Made by a program: the position numbers and the translations under genes
Origin: Hirsutella rhossiliensis
Lineage: Eukaryota > Ascomycota > Sordariomycetes > Hypocreales > Ophiocordycipitaceae
Assembly: GCF_020360975.1 (NCBI RefSeq)
Contig: NW_025408668.1
Coordinates: forward strand, 4,588,001 to 4,652,000
Direction of reading: 5' to 3'
DNA: 64,000 bases
Notes under the pieces: model-generated
Told to the model about the DNA's origin: nothing
Seen by the model: the letters and a program-made list of their open reading frames with translations, nothing else
Database searches by the model: none
Shown: one piece after another, positions 8,683-19,465 of the stretch
How the letters are laid out: every line of letters begins with the position of its first letter
Position numbering within the stretch: position 1 is the stretch's first letter

Positions 8683-9569
8683 AGAGTCGAGCCGGAGTAG
8701 GTACTCGCACCGGCAGTGACTGCTTGATGGGACACGGTAGAACGATACGGCGGACTGGAGGACTATCTATGCTGAGGATACACACGCGCAGGCGTGCGTT
8801 GGCTCGACCACGCGTCCCACCCGTAGAGACCCCACCTGCCCAATACAGTAGTCGTGATGGCTTCAATCAACACGTACTCTAGAGCCCAAAAGCGTTTACA
8901 AGTGCTCCTTAAGCGTTCACAAGGGAACAGAAGACGCGAGGCTTTGGTCCGAGCAAGTCAGGATGAGTGACGGGACGAGCAATACTGAAATCGTTTACAA
9001 GAAAGCTTCATTGCCCCGGCTACCAACTCCTCAACCCCAATCCCCTTCCGAGATACGAACAGAACACCCGAAGGGTGTGCGCCGAGGCCGAAGGTCGAGG
9101 TGTGGATGAGATACTCACGAGAATTCAATCGAGCAACACCGTTTACAAGACAGTAGTACCCCGTCAAGAGGAGCAATTGTCCCCTTGGGGGCAAGCGACG
9201 GACACTGACAAAACACACGAGAAGAAACATCACACACTAAACCCACGCAACCCGGCACGAGCCGTGGCCCGGAACGGAGTGAGGATCCTAGAGCGGGACG
9301 CGACTGTGTTGAATCGAGAGGGAGTCTTGTGGAGCTGGAGGCGACATGGATGAACGGAGTGAGCAATGGAATAAAAGTGCTTTACAGACAGTCCACACAC
9401 AAAAAACAACAGCTCATCCTCACCAGCTACATACAAACACTACACCGTTGGGCCCGCGACTGGAAGGAGCTGTTCGACCGGAGGGAGTCTTTGCACGACT
9501 GGAGGGAGTCAAAGGTACCGCAGCTGGAGGCGAAGGGACAGTAGAGGGACGGAGTCACTGCTACTCTTG

Positions 9570-11498
9570 GGCCCCCTATTACTTAAGTTTGGTTTATAGG
9601 GGGCCTCTGCTCCATGGCCCAGTCTTTAGACACCTTTCACGCACGTGATTGAGTGTAGTACTAGCAGTTTTGGAGGGGACAGACAAGACTGAGTCATAGG
9701 AAGGTACACCCCGGAGGAGGAGTGCCACGCGATTGGTCAGGTTACGCAGTTTCACTGACATCCACTTTGGGCCGGGCTGGAGACCCGGACACAGGTGGGG
9801 ACTCACACCAGCCGAGAGGCTATAAGAAGCAGGCTTCGCCCATTTCCAGACAGACCTGGGGAGGTTCTCCTCTTCTTCCCTTTTGTTTTGCTTGTCAAAT
9901 CATCCGGAGTAGTAGACTACTGTCAAAGGTGAAATGTCCAGACACGGAGCCACGCGAAGGCGACCGACCCTAACCCCACTCACATCGCACAGGCAGTGAC
10001 GACAGACTCGTTCTGTCCCTCTTCTTTTTCTTTCAGAAGACTCTGGACGAGAGTACCTGGTGGCTGTGCCACGAATCGGGAGACAAGAAAGTGATTGTCA
10101 GCAAGCTTCAGACTGGAGGCTGGACAAGTGTCCACGGCACTCCCACTGCGCCCTAGACGGGCTCCGTTCACCGTTTGTTCCCCGGTTGATGAGAGATCAC
10201 ATGCGTTCAACAACCCCTGAGGGGGGTGTCTCACTGATAAGGGTTCAATGGCCCAGCGGACATGGCTAGAGCAAGAGGAGCGTGCACCAAGAGTGAAGAC
10301 TACGATGTGGGTTGATCATCGTGTACAAAGTTGTACAAGATCCGCTTCATTCAGCCACCCGGTGGGGAAGACTTCGTCTGGAGACGGTCGTAGACGATGC
10401 TTTGAGAGCTACATGCATCTGAAGAGACTGAGAACCAGGATGAGAGCCACTTCCCCTATAGGACCTGGAGACACGGCAGCAAGGGACGGGATTACCTTTG
10501 CTTGCAACTTGGCACTGCCTCTTTACTTTTGCTTCTTCGACCGCGCGTGGAGCAAAACCGGAGTATATATCACTTGGTGAAGTGATGAACTTTAACCTAG
10601 GATTGTCCACCCTGACGGCCCCAAAAGGATTGATCCCGAGTCGAGGGCAACGTGGCCACGCAAAGCAGGCGGTGTGACGCTTGGCATAGCCCAGTCGAAC
10701 CAATATGGCTTCTTATGAGGATCATGAATAAAAGATTGCAAGGGTAACAGACACGTGCTGCCCGTCAGGGCCACATCGCACCGTAGACACCTGACCTGCC
10801 TAAAACGGGGCTCCGAATAGCATCACCTCTCGATGCTCGACAGACTGCATTGCCACGTAAGAGATGGAATGGGATGTCCTTCATGGACCGGGAATGGCTT
10901 CACCCTTTTACCCGTCTAATCAACCGGACGCACTCGAGAAGAGACCGTGACTGTGACTGTATCGTACATGACCCACCCACGTAGACCAGACTCTCCAAGC
11001 ACTCCGCTCTTGGCTTTCAACTAGACCCTACACGTTTACAAGGAAGCGACTCCAGATGGTAGAGTAACCCCGTTTACAAGTGAATGATACTCCAAGCGCT
11101 ACCAACCTTCATCTCCAGTCCCTTCCGAGATACGAACAGAACCCCCGCAGGGGGTGCGACGAGGCCGAAGGTCGAGGCGTGGAAGCAGCGAAGCGTCACA
11201 TCAACACTCTTCAATTGAGTAACCCGTTTACAAGACAGCTCAACACTACAAGAGGAGTAAGTGTCCCGTAGGGGCACACGACGGACTGAACACTACACCT
11301 CACAAACCGACACACTCATTCACAGAACACGTCCAAGTCACTCTCCCATACAGACACACTACAAACACTACACCGTTGGGCCCGCGACTGGAAGGAGCAT
11401 TGTCTGAGCCGGAGGCGAGTTGACGACCGGAGGGAAGTCACCAGTACACGACGGGAGGGAGTGGACACAAAGAGACGGGAGGTCGCTTTGACTGCCGC
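9570..11498 (+). repeat. Unit 6 (non-coding type)
   Basis: The origin is at 9570-9605, TATAAG at 9821-9826, and the 3' element (GGGAATGGCTTCACCC) at about 10889-10904. Iterons are at 11033, 11071 and 11226. A GTGTCCC-GTA-GGGGCAC hairpin is at 11261-11277. It contains a structured element shared with units 10, 21 and 24 but no ORF that resembles another unit's protein. Confidence 0.88.
10128..10265 (+). repeat. Structured element of unit 6
   Basis: A block beginning GTCCACGGCACTCCCACTGC and running into a GCCC/GGGC hairpin. It matches unit 10 (20170) and unit 24 (53399) over about 60 nt, and unit 21 more loosely. Its distal part, GCGGACATG plus AGAGxAAGAGGAG, recurs in unit 8 near 16476. The conserved words occur in different reading frames in different units, which favours an RNA or DNA function. 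Confidence 0.5.
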
Positions 11499-11880
11499 GC
11501 CCCCTATTACTTAAGTTTGGTTTATAGGGGGCCTCTGCTCCATGGCCCAACGTACTAGAGCAGTGTGTTACTACAAAGTAGATACACTGCAGTTTTTAGC
11601 ACGAATTGACAAGCAGGAAAGAAGTGGGTCGTAAGAGCCAATGGAGGGGACTGAACATCGCGCGTCAATTGCTCAGTTTGCTGCACAGCTTACTTGACAA
11701 TATCCACTTATGGACGGGCTGAGAGCCCGGACACTTTCGCCGCTACGGAGTATTTAAAGAGGGCTGGGTCCCTCGCCGACTGATCTCGGGATCTCTCTTG
11801 TCATACCCTGGTCCGCCGCCAAGTCAGAGATTGACTTCTGAACACCTGTTGCTGGGTAGCTTTGTCTGGAGACCAAGAGA

Positions 11881-12826
11881 ATGGCTTATTATCGACGAAA
11901 GTCGGGCTCCCGCTACTCAGGTGGTTCGTATCGTCGGAGGGGAGGACGACGTGGATACTCCCGCTACGGGAAGAAGCGCTTCTCGAGAAAGAAGAAGACG
12001 GCATCGGCTTCCTCGCGCATATCGATGCGCAAGATGCGGAGCAGATCCAGCGCATGTCGCTGGCACAGCACGGTGAGCCACGTAAGTATGCGTTGAGGGG
12101 GCCCCGACGACCTTCGGGTCCGTCCTTCGGAGGCAACGCGCAGAGGTATTACTTGCCGCACCCGTGTCGGAGATCTTGCAGAAGGCCGCGTTGACCTTGG
12201 GCAATCGAACTTCGGTGTATGTGACGGGCGTCGCTCTCGAATTTGATCTTATTCACGCTTGTCCGGTGGACTTTTTCGCGCTTTGTCTTCCCATTGCAGG
12301 TGCTGGGGGGGCCCAGTTGATTCCTCTGGATGAGAAGAGGAGTGAGTTCCCCTTGGCAGCCAGCCCGAAGGGTGAGCGCAGTGTGTCTCCAGTCCTTCGT
12401 GACAGGACGGATGAATTGGTGGATCTTATTTCACGAGCGGCTTTCTCCGACAACGCGCGAGATGGCACCCTCTTCAACGCGCCCCTGCACAGCGGAACCT
12501 CCCTGAAGGGCCAGCTGACGCTCAATGGGAAGAGCAAGGCTGCTCATACCGGCAGGGCAAGTGTTTCTCTGTCACGCAAGGGAGACAACAGCGCTGGATC
12601 GATTGCCAGTCATGTTCGAGACTCGATTCGTGTCTGGTGGGACATAAGTAAGGTGGTTCGGGTCTTCCAAGACCAGCTCAAGCCTCTTGATGGCCATTAT
12701 TCCATCCTCTGTGGAGTGCGGCCGCAAGTCGAGCCCAGCAAAGTCCTGAAGACGGAGGACGACGGGTTGCCCGAGGACATTGGATGCTTGCAGAGTGTGC
12801 GCGTGACGGTTCATGTTAGACAGTAG
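11881..12826 (+). CDS. cp: Candidate capsid protein (Arg-rich N-terminus)
   Basis: Two-exon gene. Exon 1 (11881-12081) encodes MAYYRRKSGSRYSGG followed by about 40 residues dominated by Arg, Lys, Gly, Ser and Tyr. This DNA-binding and nuclear-localisation-like arm is typical of circovirus, genomovirus and related ssDNA-virus capsids. A strong donor (GTAAGT at 12082) and an acceptor at 12145 remove a 64-nt intron in phase. Exon 2 (12146-12826) encodes about 226 aa with alternating hydrophobic stretches (RTSVYVTGVALEF, DSIRVWWDISKV, SVRVTVHV) that suit a beta-rich jelly-roll shell. The total, about 293 aa, is in the usual range for CRESS-virus capsids. I see no sequence match beyond the basic arm, so the assignment rests on N-terminal composition, size and the presence of Rep units. 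The alternative is another basic DNA-binding protein. Confidence 0.6.
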
Positions 12827-13264
12827 TCAAGTCAGATTTTCCTTCTCGGTGGTCGCGATGGCTTCCTCCTTTTTGTAGTTGCATACGGAAACAAATGACG
12901 CACTATCTATCTCCGCAAGGCATTTCCAATGTTCTGTGACTGTCACCCTGCTCCTCACTCATCGGGTTCGACGTTAAAGCGTTTACAAGAATTCTCCCAA
13001 GCGTTTACAAGACAATCTACTTCAAGCGCTACCAACCCTAAATCTCCAATCCCTTCCGAGATACGAACACAACCCCCCCGAAGGGGGGTGCAGACAGGCC
13101 GTAGGACTGGCTGTGAAGAGTGGCGCTCACCATCTTCGATTGAGGGTGCCGTTTACAAGAACACCCGGCGACAGGAGGAGCAAGTGTCTGGAAGGCACGC
13201 GACGGACGGGAAACAGAATACAGTCCCAGCAGGACTGACCGCGCGAGGCACGAGCAAGGGAATA

Positions 13265-15383
13265 AGGGATTTTCCGATGATCTGCCGGATCGGGTGATTC
13301 GCCGGTTTTTTTCTCCCTTGCATTCCAGTAAAGAACTGAGAATAACTCCACGAATACTATTTGAATTATTCTAAAATCTCATAAGAGAAATTAATAATGC
13401 TCAAAGATTTCACTCAATATTTTTTGAAGTCATCCAGTCATCGAGGTCGTCTTCTGTTACTCTCCGATCGCGCAAGTCCCCGAAATGCACCCACTACCTC
13501 CCGATCACTATCAACAGCTAAAGAGGGCCTTTGAGGACAGGATATGTGGGTTGAGGTTATCATTGCCTTGTTGTTTGCGTTATTATATAGTGGGTTTGGT
13601 ACCTGCAATGCTATGGTCCGCTCTGGTGTGAACGGAAGAGTGACAATTTCTGCGGCGTGAGCATCCTGACTCCTCACGCGACCCTCAGGGGCCACCCGTC
13701 GCTCATTCTGCATTTTCTGGGGCTTTTCCATAGTCAAAATCTTCAGCTCTTGTTAATAGTGCCAATTTATCTCCATATTTTGCTTCACGGCCTCCGTCAT
13801 CCGTCGTTTTCTCCCAATTTCCGCCTCTCATTGCTTCCTCTTCTGTAGAGCGAAAGCTTTTGCTCCGCCGCCTTCTTCTGTTGCTGAAACTTTCAGGTCT
13901 CCTTCTTCAGAGCCTCTTCTTTTTGTTGGGGTCCTGCTGTATTTCTTTAGCGAGGTTGAGGCACCTTTGCAGAGCTAAACACCTCGCCTGCATTCCCATC
14001 TGTACAGCAGAAGAGGTCATCTTTTGGGGCCTTACCCCCCTGCCTGCGCTGGTGCTTGTGACTACCTGTTCTCTTCTAACTTAAGCTCTCATATAAATCA
14101 CTTAAAACGCACATTGAGGGCTTTCGAGGGTGCTACTCAGCCTTCGGCTGTTGCGGCCAGCATCAACAGAGGTCTTCTCGACTACTTCCTGAAATGCCTT
14201 CCAAAACACAGTCTAGAGCTTCATTTTCAACGATTTAATTAACCTTTTTTATTTGTCTGTACAATGAAGAAGATTATACATATACGCTGCTGAGAGAGGC
14301 TGAATAACGATACATCAAGGGTTGCAGCCGATGAGTGGAATGAGGAGGAAACACCACAACGATCATCTGGTGCCCGTCACACCACTCCATAAAATCCATA
14401 CTAAAATGTTTAAGTGGCCATCGGTAACCAAAGGCGAAAAGCACGACCGTTTCGAGCTTCGCCTTAGTAAACCGGTCCAACGTACTGACGAGCTGCTCTT
14501 TTCCAATATTGTGATTCATCCACCTCGTTTTTGACGTGTTAAAAAATATTTATTGACGACTTGATTCACGTTTCACCAACCAAAAGTCCAGGGTTTGTGC
14601 TGGCTTGTCTTGGTGGATGAGAAATGGGGGCAGCGATGCCATCTCTTGACTGACGCACATCTTGAACGTAATGGAGGATGGGTTGCCATTTATTAATACG
14701 CCGAGCAATTTTGCCTTGTTTTCTTCTAATAAGAGGAATAAAATGTTCGTTCAAATGCTCGTAAGGAATAGAAATCCTTTTCATCCATGTTATACGTGTT
14801 TTAGGGCAGGGTGTCGAGTTTCTCAATTTTCGTGCGCATCTTTCCTTGTCAGGTGTGAAAGAGGAGCCTCGCGCACTGAAGTTCAAGCTAAAAATAAACC
14901 TTACATTCAGATGCATATGTAGGTTCTTTTCAGAAGATGCTCGTAGCGTCGAATCACGTTCAATCTGGCTCATTACGGGTGCGTAGAATGAGGTTATCTA
15001 GGTCGCCCTTCCAACCCCCATTTTTGGCAGTATCCTGAGCCAATTTCTGCGCTATGGATATAATAGGAGAATCCCACATGATTAAAGCCCACGATGAAAG
15101 TCAATAATGTTCTGTTTTTGCTGTGTTGGCCGAAATGACTTACACAATCTGTCGGAATCCTATTTTGGCCGTTGCTTCGTTTGATGTCAGCACCGCAGCG
15201 CATTGCCCCCTAGATAAAACTTCTAAATATATCCTAGACTTTCACTGCTTCTGACAATTCAGGCACTCAAAGGATACGTCAATTGGCACCGTGGATGTTG
15301 AGCTATCGTCGATTGATGTTGAGCGTGCGAAGTCGCCGCAATCCGGCAAATCGCCAGATCCGGCAGATCACCGGAAAATCCCT
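13265..15383 (-). mobile_element. Fot1/pogo-type DNA transposon (degenerate)
   Basis: Terminal inverted repeats of about 40 bp start AGGGATTTTCCG at 13265 and end CGGAAAATCCCT at 15383. They are flanked by a TA target duplication (13263-13264 and 15384-15385). The element is more AT-rich than the array. It sits in the unit 7 common region: the sequence on either side continues the alignment with the unit 13 common region, so the empty site can be recognised. It holds a broken transposase. Confidence 0.85.
13438..15203 (-). pseudogene. Pogo/Fot1 transposase remnant
   Basis: The best-preserved piece (14274-14519) reads MEWCDGHQMIVVVFPPHSTH and then RLQPL. This is the DDE_1 superfamily endonuclease signature (acidic residues followed by PPHSTHxLQPLD). 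Upstream fragments on the same strand (14566-14973, 14994-15203) and a lysine/arginine-rich C-terminal piece (13438-13737 and around 13800-13960) fit the usual order of a Fot1-like transposase. Each fragment is in a different frame with stops between, so it cannot make an active enzyme. No intact catalytic triad is visible. Confidence 0.75.
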
Positions 15384-15562
15384 TAAGTGAGACGGGCGAA
15401 CCAAGAAAATCAAATGTACCAGGCACGTACATTGTCAATACAAACAGTACACGTGGGCCGCGACTGGAAGGAGCTGACGACTGGAAGGAGCTCTTTGACG
15501 GAGGAAAAGGTACCGCAGCGGGACGCGAGGATTGTATGTGACGGGAGGTCACTCTGTGCTTC

Positions 15563-17498
15563 GGCCCCCTATTACTTAAGTTTGGTTTATAGGGGGCCAT
15601 GGCACAACGGCCCAACGTTCTAGAGCAGTGTGTTACTACAAAGTAGATACGCTGCAGTCTTTAGCACGAAAGTGACAGGAAGGAACGAAGCGGGTACTAA
15701 GGGCCAATCGAACGGAGGGAAGATGGCGCGTCACATGTCTGTTTGCTTTAGCTTACATAGACACTCCACATCTGGACGGGCGCAGGGCCCGGACATTTTC
15801 AAAAACCGTCGAGAGACATAAAAGGGGAGGGCACCCGCTCGACACAACAGATCCGGGGAGGACTGATCTTCTTCATTTACCCAGGCAGGTTCACTTTGCA
15901 GACAAAGCACCCACGGAGTTAACTTCTTTTTCCCGGCGGAAAAGATTGATTCGCCAGTGATTGCCTGACAGAGTTTTCTTCCTCCACCTTACACAGTTGC
16001 AAGTGGCAACGAAGGGAATATTATCCACGAAGTGGTGACGGAGTCGCTGATCACGCGAGTGATCCCGTATTCTTCATGTGTGGATGTGGTAAGTATTTGG
16101 GCTAGAGCCCTTCTCCTTTGGAAGACGCAGAGCAGTCACCTCGGGGGGGTTTTTTTTTTCAGGAAGAAAGCGTGAGTCTTTCACTTCCTCCAGACACGAA
16201 AGGGCCGTGTCCCGAGTTTGTCCACCCTTAGGTTCTTGTTTCCTTTCTGCCCCCAGCAGGGTTCTTGGAGAAAGCAGTGTTGGCAGCGCTACGGTCGTCG
16301 TCGTCGTTCGACTCTTTTCCGGAGCCGGTCGCGAGGAGCATACGGAGACCCGGGAGGATGTCGAGGCCTTGCTGAAGAAGCATGGCTAGGCACATGCGGT
16401 GGTTACCCATGCGAAACGTGAGGCTCTGTCGGGGTTCCAGAGGAAATCGTCTTGGTTGGAGTCCATCGATGGCCCGGCGGACATGACAAGAGTAAGAGGA
16501 GAGTTCATCTGTCGGCTAGTGCCTCGTTTCTTGTTTCTCGTCTTATTGCGTTGATCGCTTCATCTTACCCGCCCTCGTCATTGCTTCCGAAGGTGACGTA
16601 CGGTGTGCAGCCGGGCGGAGAGTGACGACTACTGCCCAGGTAATCTGTGGTTTTGCACGGACTGAGACCGTGGTCACGGCACTCCCCACATTTGGACAAG
16701 GTAGGCGACTTCTCAATCCGTGGACCTGGACAGCCTGAATGCAAATAAACGGCTTGCACGTTTCACGCAAACGGACCAGGATGGGATTGCAAGTGACGGA
16801 AAGGATGGAGACTTGGACGTGTAGACACGGGAGGGGATCACCTCACTTTCCCTTTCCAGGCTTGGGAATAGCCTCACTCGGCCATCTTCACCATTCAAGC
16901 CATGCGTAGAGCAGTAGGACAGTAGACCTCGAGGGACACGACTACACTTGCCCAATGCAGCACCCATGATGCCCTCGCTCGACCACAGACATGACCACAG
17001 AAGGCGTAGACATCTCTGAAGAAGCGTTTACAAGCAGACCAGCCAAGATAGTGTACCTAAACCCGTTTACAAGATAACACATTGCAAGGGCTACCACACT
17101 GAACCTCCAATCCACTCATGACTATGGAGGCAACCCCCCCCGCAGGGGGTGCAGACAGGCCGTAGGACTGGCTGTGGAGAGCCACGTTGACACTCTTCAA
17201 CTGAGCAAGGCGTTTACAAGCTGGTCGACTCCAGGAGGAGGAGCAAGTGTCCGTAAGGGCGCGCGACGGACTAAACACGACAATACACAATCATGAATAC
17301 GGACTGAGTGACGAATACCCACACGGACACACCACTCCAAGTCACTCTCCCATACAAATACACTACAAACAATACCGTTGGGCCCGCGACTGGAGGGAGC
17401 CCTTCGACCGGAGGGAGTTTTGAACGACAGGATGGAGGTCAAAGGTACGCGACTGGAAGGAGTGTGCAGACGGTGACGGGAAGTCACTGTCACCCCCG
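15563..17498 (+). repeat. Unit 8
   Basis: The origin is at 15563-15598, CATAAAAG at 15817-15824, and a 3' element (GGGAATAGCCTCACTC) at about 16864-16879. Iterons are near 17022, 17063 and 17211. The upper-middle part holds a small spliced ORF. The remainder to 16860 has no supportable gene and shares its GCGGACATG block with unit 6. Confidence 0.88.
16076..16389 (+). CDS. Hypothetical spliced protein, about 79 aa (unit 8)
   Basis: The first ATG after the promoter (16076) starts a 13-nt exon ending at a good donor (GTAAGT, 16089). A 74-nt intron ends in a long T-tract and CAG at 16162. Exon 2 stays open to TAG at 16387-16389. The product starts MCGCGRKRESF and ends in an amphipathic, charged segment (ETREDVEALLKKHG). 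No domain is recognised. The frame upstream of the ATG is also open and could be coding if a more distal start exists. Two other frames are open over exon 2, so the frame choice is uncertain. Confidence 0.35.
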
Positions 17499-17614
17499 GG
17501 CCCCCTATTACTTAAGTTTGGTTTATAGGGGGCCATGGCACAACGGCCCAGTCACTAGGCAGATTGAACGCACGTGATTTACTGCAGTACTAGGTGGAAG
17601 AGACCGGGGGGAGC

Positions 17615-17790
17615 GACACTGTCATAAGAGCCAATGAGACGGAGGAGCATCGCGCGTCACATGTCTGTTTGCGTAGCTTACATAGACACTCCACACTTGG
17701 ACGGGCGCAGAGCCCGGACACAACTCAGAGACCAGAGGTATAAAGACCCGGGGGCGCCCACTCTTCTCTTCAATTCCTTGAGGAATCCTT
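17615..17790 (+). promoter_or_regulatory. Representative unit promoter with flanking hairpins
   Basis: A CCAAT box is at 17631-17635 and a CRE-like CGCGTCA at 17653-17659. An inverted repeat CGGGC/GCCCG (17702-17706 with 17712-17716) is followed by GACA, and TATAAAG is at 17739-17745. A 5-bp hairpin ATTCC-TTGA-GGAAT is at 17773-17786. The same order recurs in most units with compensating base changes in both hairpins. Confidence 0.7.
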
Positions 17791-18133
17791 TCACCTCTTC
17801 GATGCACGAGGTGCTGTCTCCCCAGAGTCATGACCAAGATGTCCTTTTTTGCCTGGGCGCAAAGATGCCTGACAGGAGACTCGAGCGCTGTCTCATCCAC
17901 ATTCACGGAAGGGTTCAGAACCCCGTGGCTTAGCTTAGGAAAGCAGAAAGCTGTTCGTCCGCATCTGTGTTTGTGTCCGCGTTCGGTCACTGGCGGTGAC
18001 GCCAACAATCCGGTTGCATTTTTGAGAGCAAGTAGAGCTTGCATGCCCTTCTTCTGCCTCTAACTGGTCACTGGATGAGTCCCTCGATTCTGAATCGTCG
18101 ATAGGTTGGAATTACCATCTTCTGATCTGCACC

Positions 18134-18765
18134 ATGAGTGTGAAAACACCTTGCCAGCAGCTGCCCAATGTCGGGACGATACTGCGTAGCCTTCAAGTGT
18201 TGTCGCAATGCGCAAGTAACCTACCCGTCGTTGACGATGGTCTCTATCTTTCTCGGACCCTCGAGAGTGTCATGGCGCGTTTGGATGACATCCAGCGGGA
18301 GAACGCCGCTAGGTGAGTTTTTTTCTTCGGAGTATGCGAGGTGTTCTGTCAGGACTAATGCGTGAGCTGATGTGTGGAGACAGAGATCGGAACCTTCACA
18401 TTCGCCTGGAGAACGGTGGTCGGGCTTTATGCACGACCGGGCCGTTGAAGCCCTTGTATAGCCTCGCCACGGGTGAGCCGATTGAAGGTTTCCCACCTTG
18501 GGTACATGACGTGGATAGTCTTTCTCGTGAGTGTTCCTCTTTCAAGTCTGGGGAATGCCAGATGTGTGCTGACATTGGTCCTCGTTATATAGCTGGCGAG
18601 GTCAATCGCATCTTGACAGAGTTGAAGCTCAACCTTGATGGGAGTCTTACGCAACGAAAAGAAAGAATACTAATCGCTTCTGGAGTGGAGCGACGGAGGA
18701 CGACGTTCTTGGCAGAGGAATTGGGGTGTGCTAAGTCGCCTTGGGTTTGGCGGCGCAGGCGGTGA
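18134..18765 (+). CDS. Coiled-coil family protein (copy 1), 164 aa, three exons
   Basis: Exons 18134-18312, 18384-18526 and 18593-18765 join in frame. Both introns (71 and 66 nt) begin GTGAGT and end in AG. The layout matches units 17, 26 and 28. Exon 1 gives ASNLPVVDDGLYLSRTL plus a short helical segment. Exon 2 gives the block NGG...PLKPLYSLATGEPIEGFP. Exon 3 gives EVNRILTELKLNLDGSLTQR and KERILIASGV. I recognise the motif order (N-x-x-AR-x-x-NS, PLY-x-x-x-TGE-x-I-x-x-FP, a leucine helix, then ERR-x-x-L) from small fungal proteins of unknown role, so it may be shared with host genomes. This copy has diverged: the AR-x-x-NS part reads IRLENG, and the C-terminus ends in a basic tail, PWVWRRRR. 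Function unknown. Confidence 0.75.
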
Positions 18766-19465
18766 TCTCCCTGCCGTATCTCTGCCTCGAAGGCACTTTT
18801 GCCGGATTGGGACATGACGATGGCTTCATCTGTTTCTCTACATGCACCGCCGTGCTTCTCTATACGCGACAGTTAAAAGATGTAATGATACTAGACTCGT
18901 TTTTTCCCTCTTAACTTTAGCTCCATGCAACTTTGTGTTCATGGATATCCCCCTTGTTACCAATCAACACCGTAAAGATCGAGGCCTTACATCTCCACGT
19001 AGACCAACCCTTCACATAGATCTCATTTCGGTGAGTTTACAAGTACTCCGACGCGTTTACAAGATTACTTACTGCAAGGGCTACCACCCTGAACCTCCAA
19101 TCCATTCCGAGATACGAACACAACCCCCCCGAAGGGGGGTGCAGACGCGCCGAAGGGGCGGCTGTGGAGAGCCACGCTCACATCTCTTCAACCGAGCACA
19201 TCGTTTACAAGCACACATGCACAGTCACGGGACGGAGGACCTGCGACCGAAGGGAGCAAAGGGACGAGATGAAAGCACACACAAAAGAACCGGAAGGTCA
19301 CTATTGCACACAAACAGACCGAGCAGCTACATCCAACACTCTCCGTTGGGCCCGCGACTGGAAGGAGCCCTTCGACCGGAGGGAGTTTCGACGAGTGGAA
19401 CGAGGACACTGTGACCGACCGGCGGGAGGGCAACTGTATGGGGGACGGAGTCACTCATACCCATA

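Larger units (their letters stand above)
7650..9569 (+). repeat. Unit 5
   Basis: The origin is at 7650-7685 and TATATAG at 7920-7926, followed by a GAACC/GGTTC hairpin. The 3' element is at 8851-8868. Iterons are at 8893, 8913, 8992 and 9140. A perfect GAA-triloop hairpin (ACACCC/GGGTGT) is at 9064-9078. The body between 7950 and 8850 holds only small ORFs (next two entries). Confidence 0.9.
11499..15562 (+). repeat. Unit 7 (capsid-candidate segment, split by a transposon)
   Basis: The origin is at 11499-11533 and TATTTAAAG at 11751-11759, followed by a GAT-CTCGGG-ATC hairpin. The 3' element is at 12851-12868. Iterons are at 12980, 13002 and 13149. GAA-loop hairpin H1 is at 13073-13089 and H2 at 13090-13115. 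The common region is interrupted at 13265-15383 by a pogo-like element. Without it the unit is 1943 bp. Confidence 0.9.
17499..19465 (+). repeat. Unit 9 (coiled-coil family segment)
   Basis: The origin is at 17499-17534 and the promoter is well preserved (separate entry). The 3' element (ACGATGGCTTCATC) is at 18817-18830. Iterons are near 19032, 19054 and 19201, with an H1 GAA hairpin at about 19125-19140. The 390 nt between TATA and the start codon hold only small ORFs. Confidence 0.9.

Noticed and set aside
8543..8866. Minus-strand ORF in unit 5, with GTAAGT sites and similarity to unit 3
   Set aside because: No ATG, and it opposes the promoter. The similarity is the shared 77-bp 3' block, and the Ser/Pro-rich part is antisense to the Asp/Ser reading frame.
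10128..10265. tRNA-like or Pol III B-box element in the non-coding units
   Set aside because: GGTTCAATGGC near 10225 resembles a B box, but no A box, cloverleaf or T-run terminator is present, and it is not kept in the other units.
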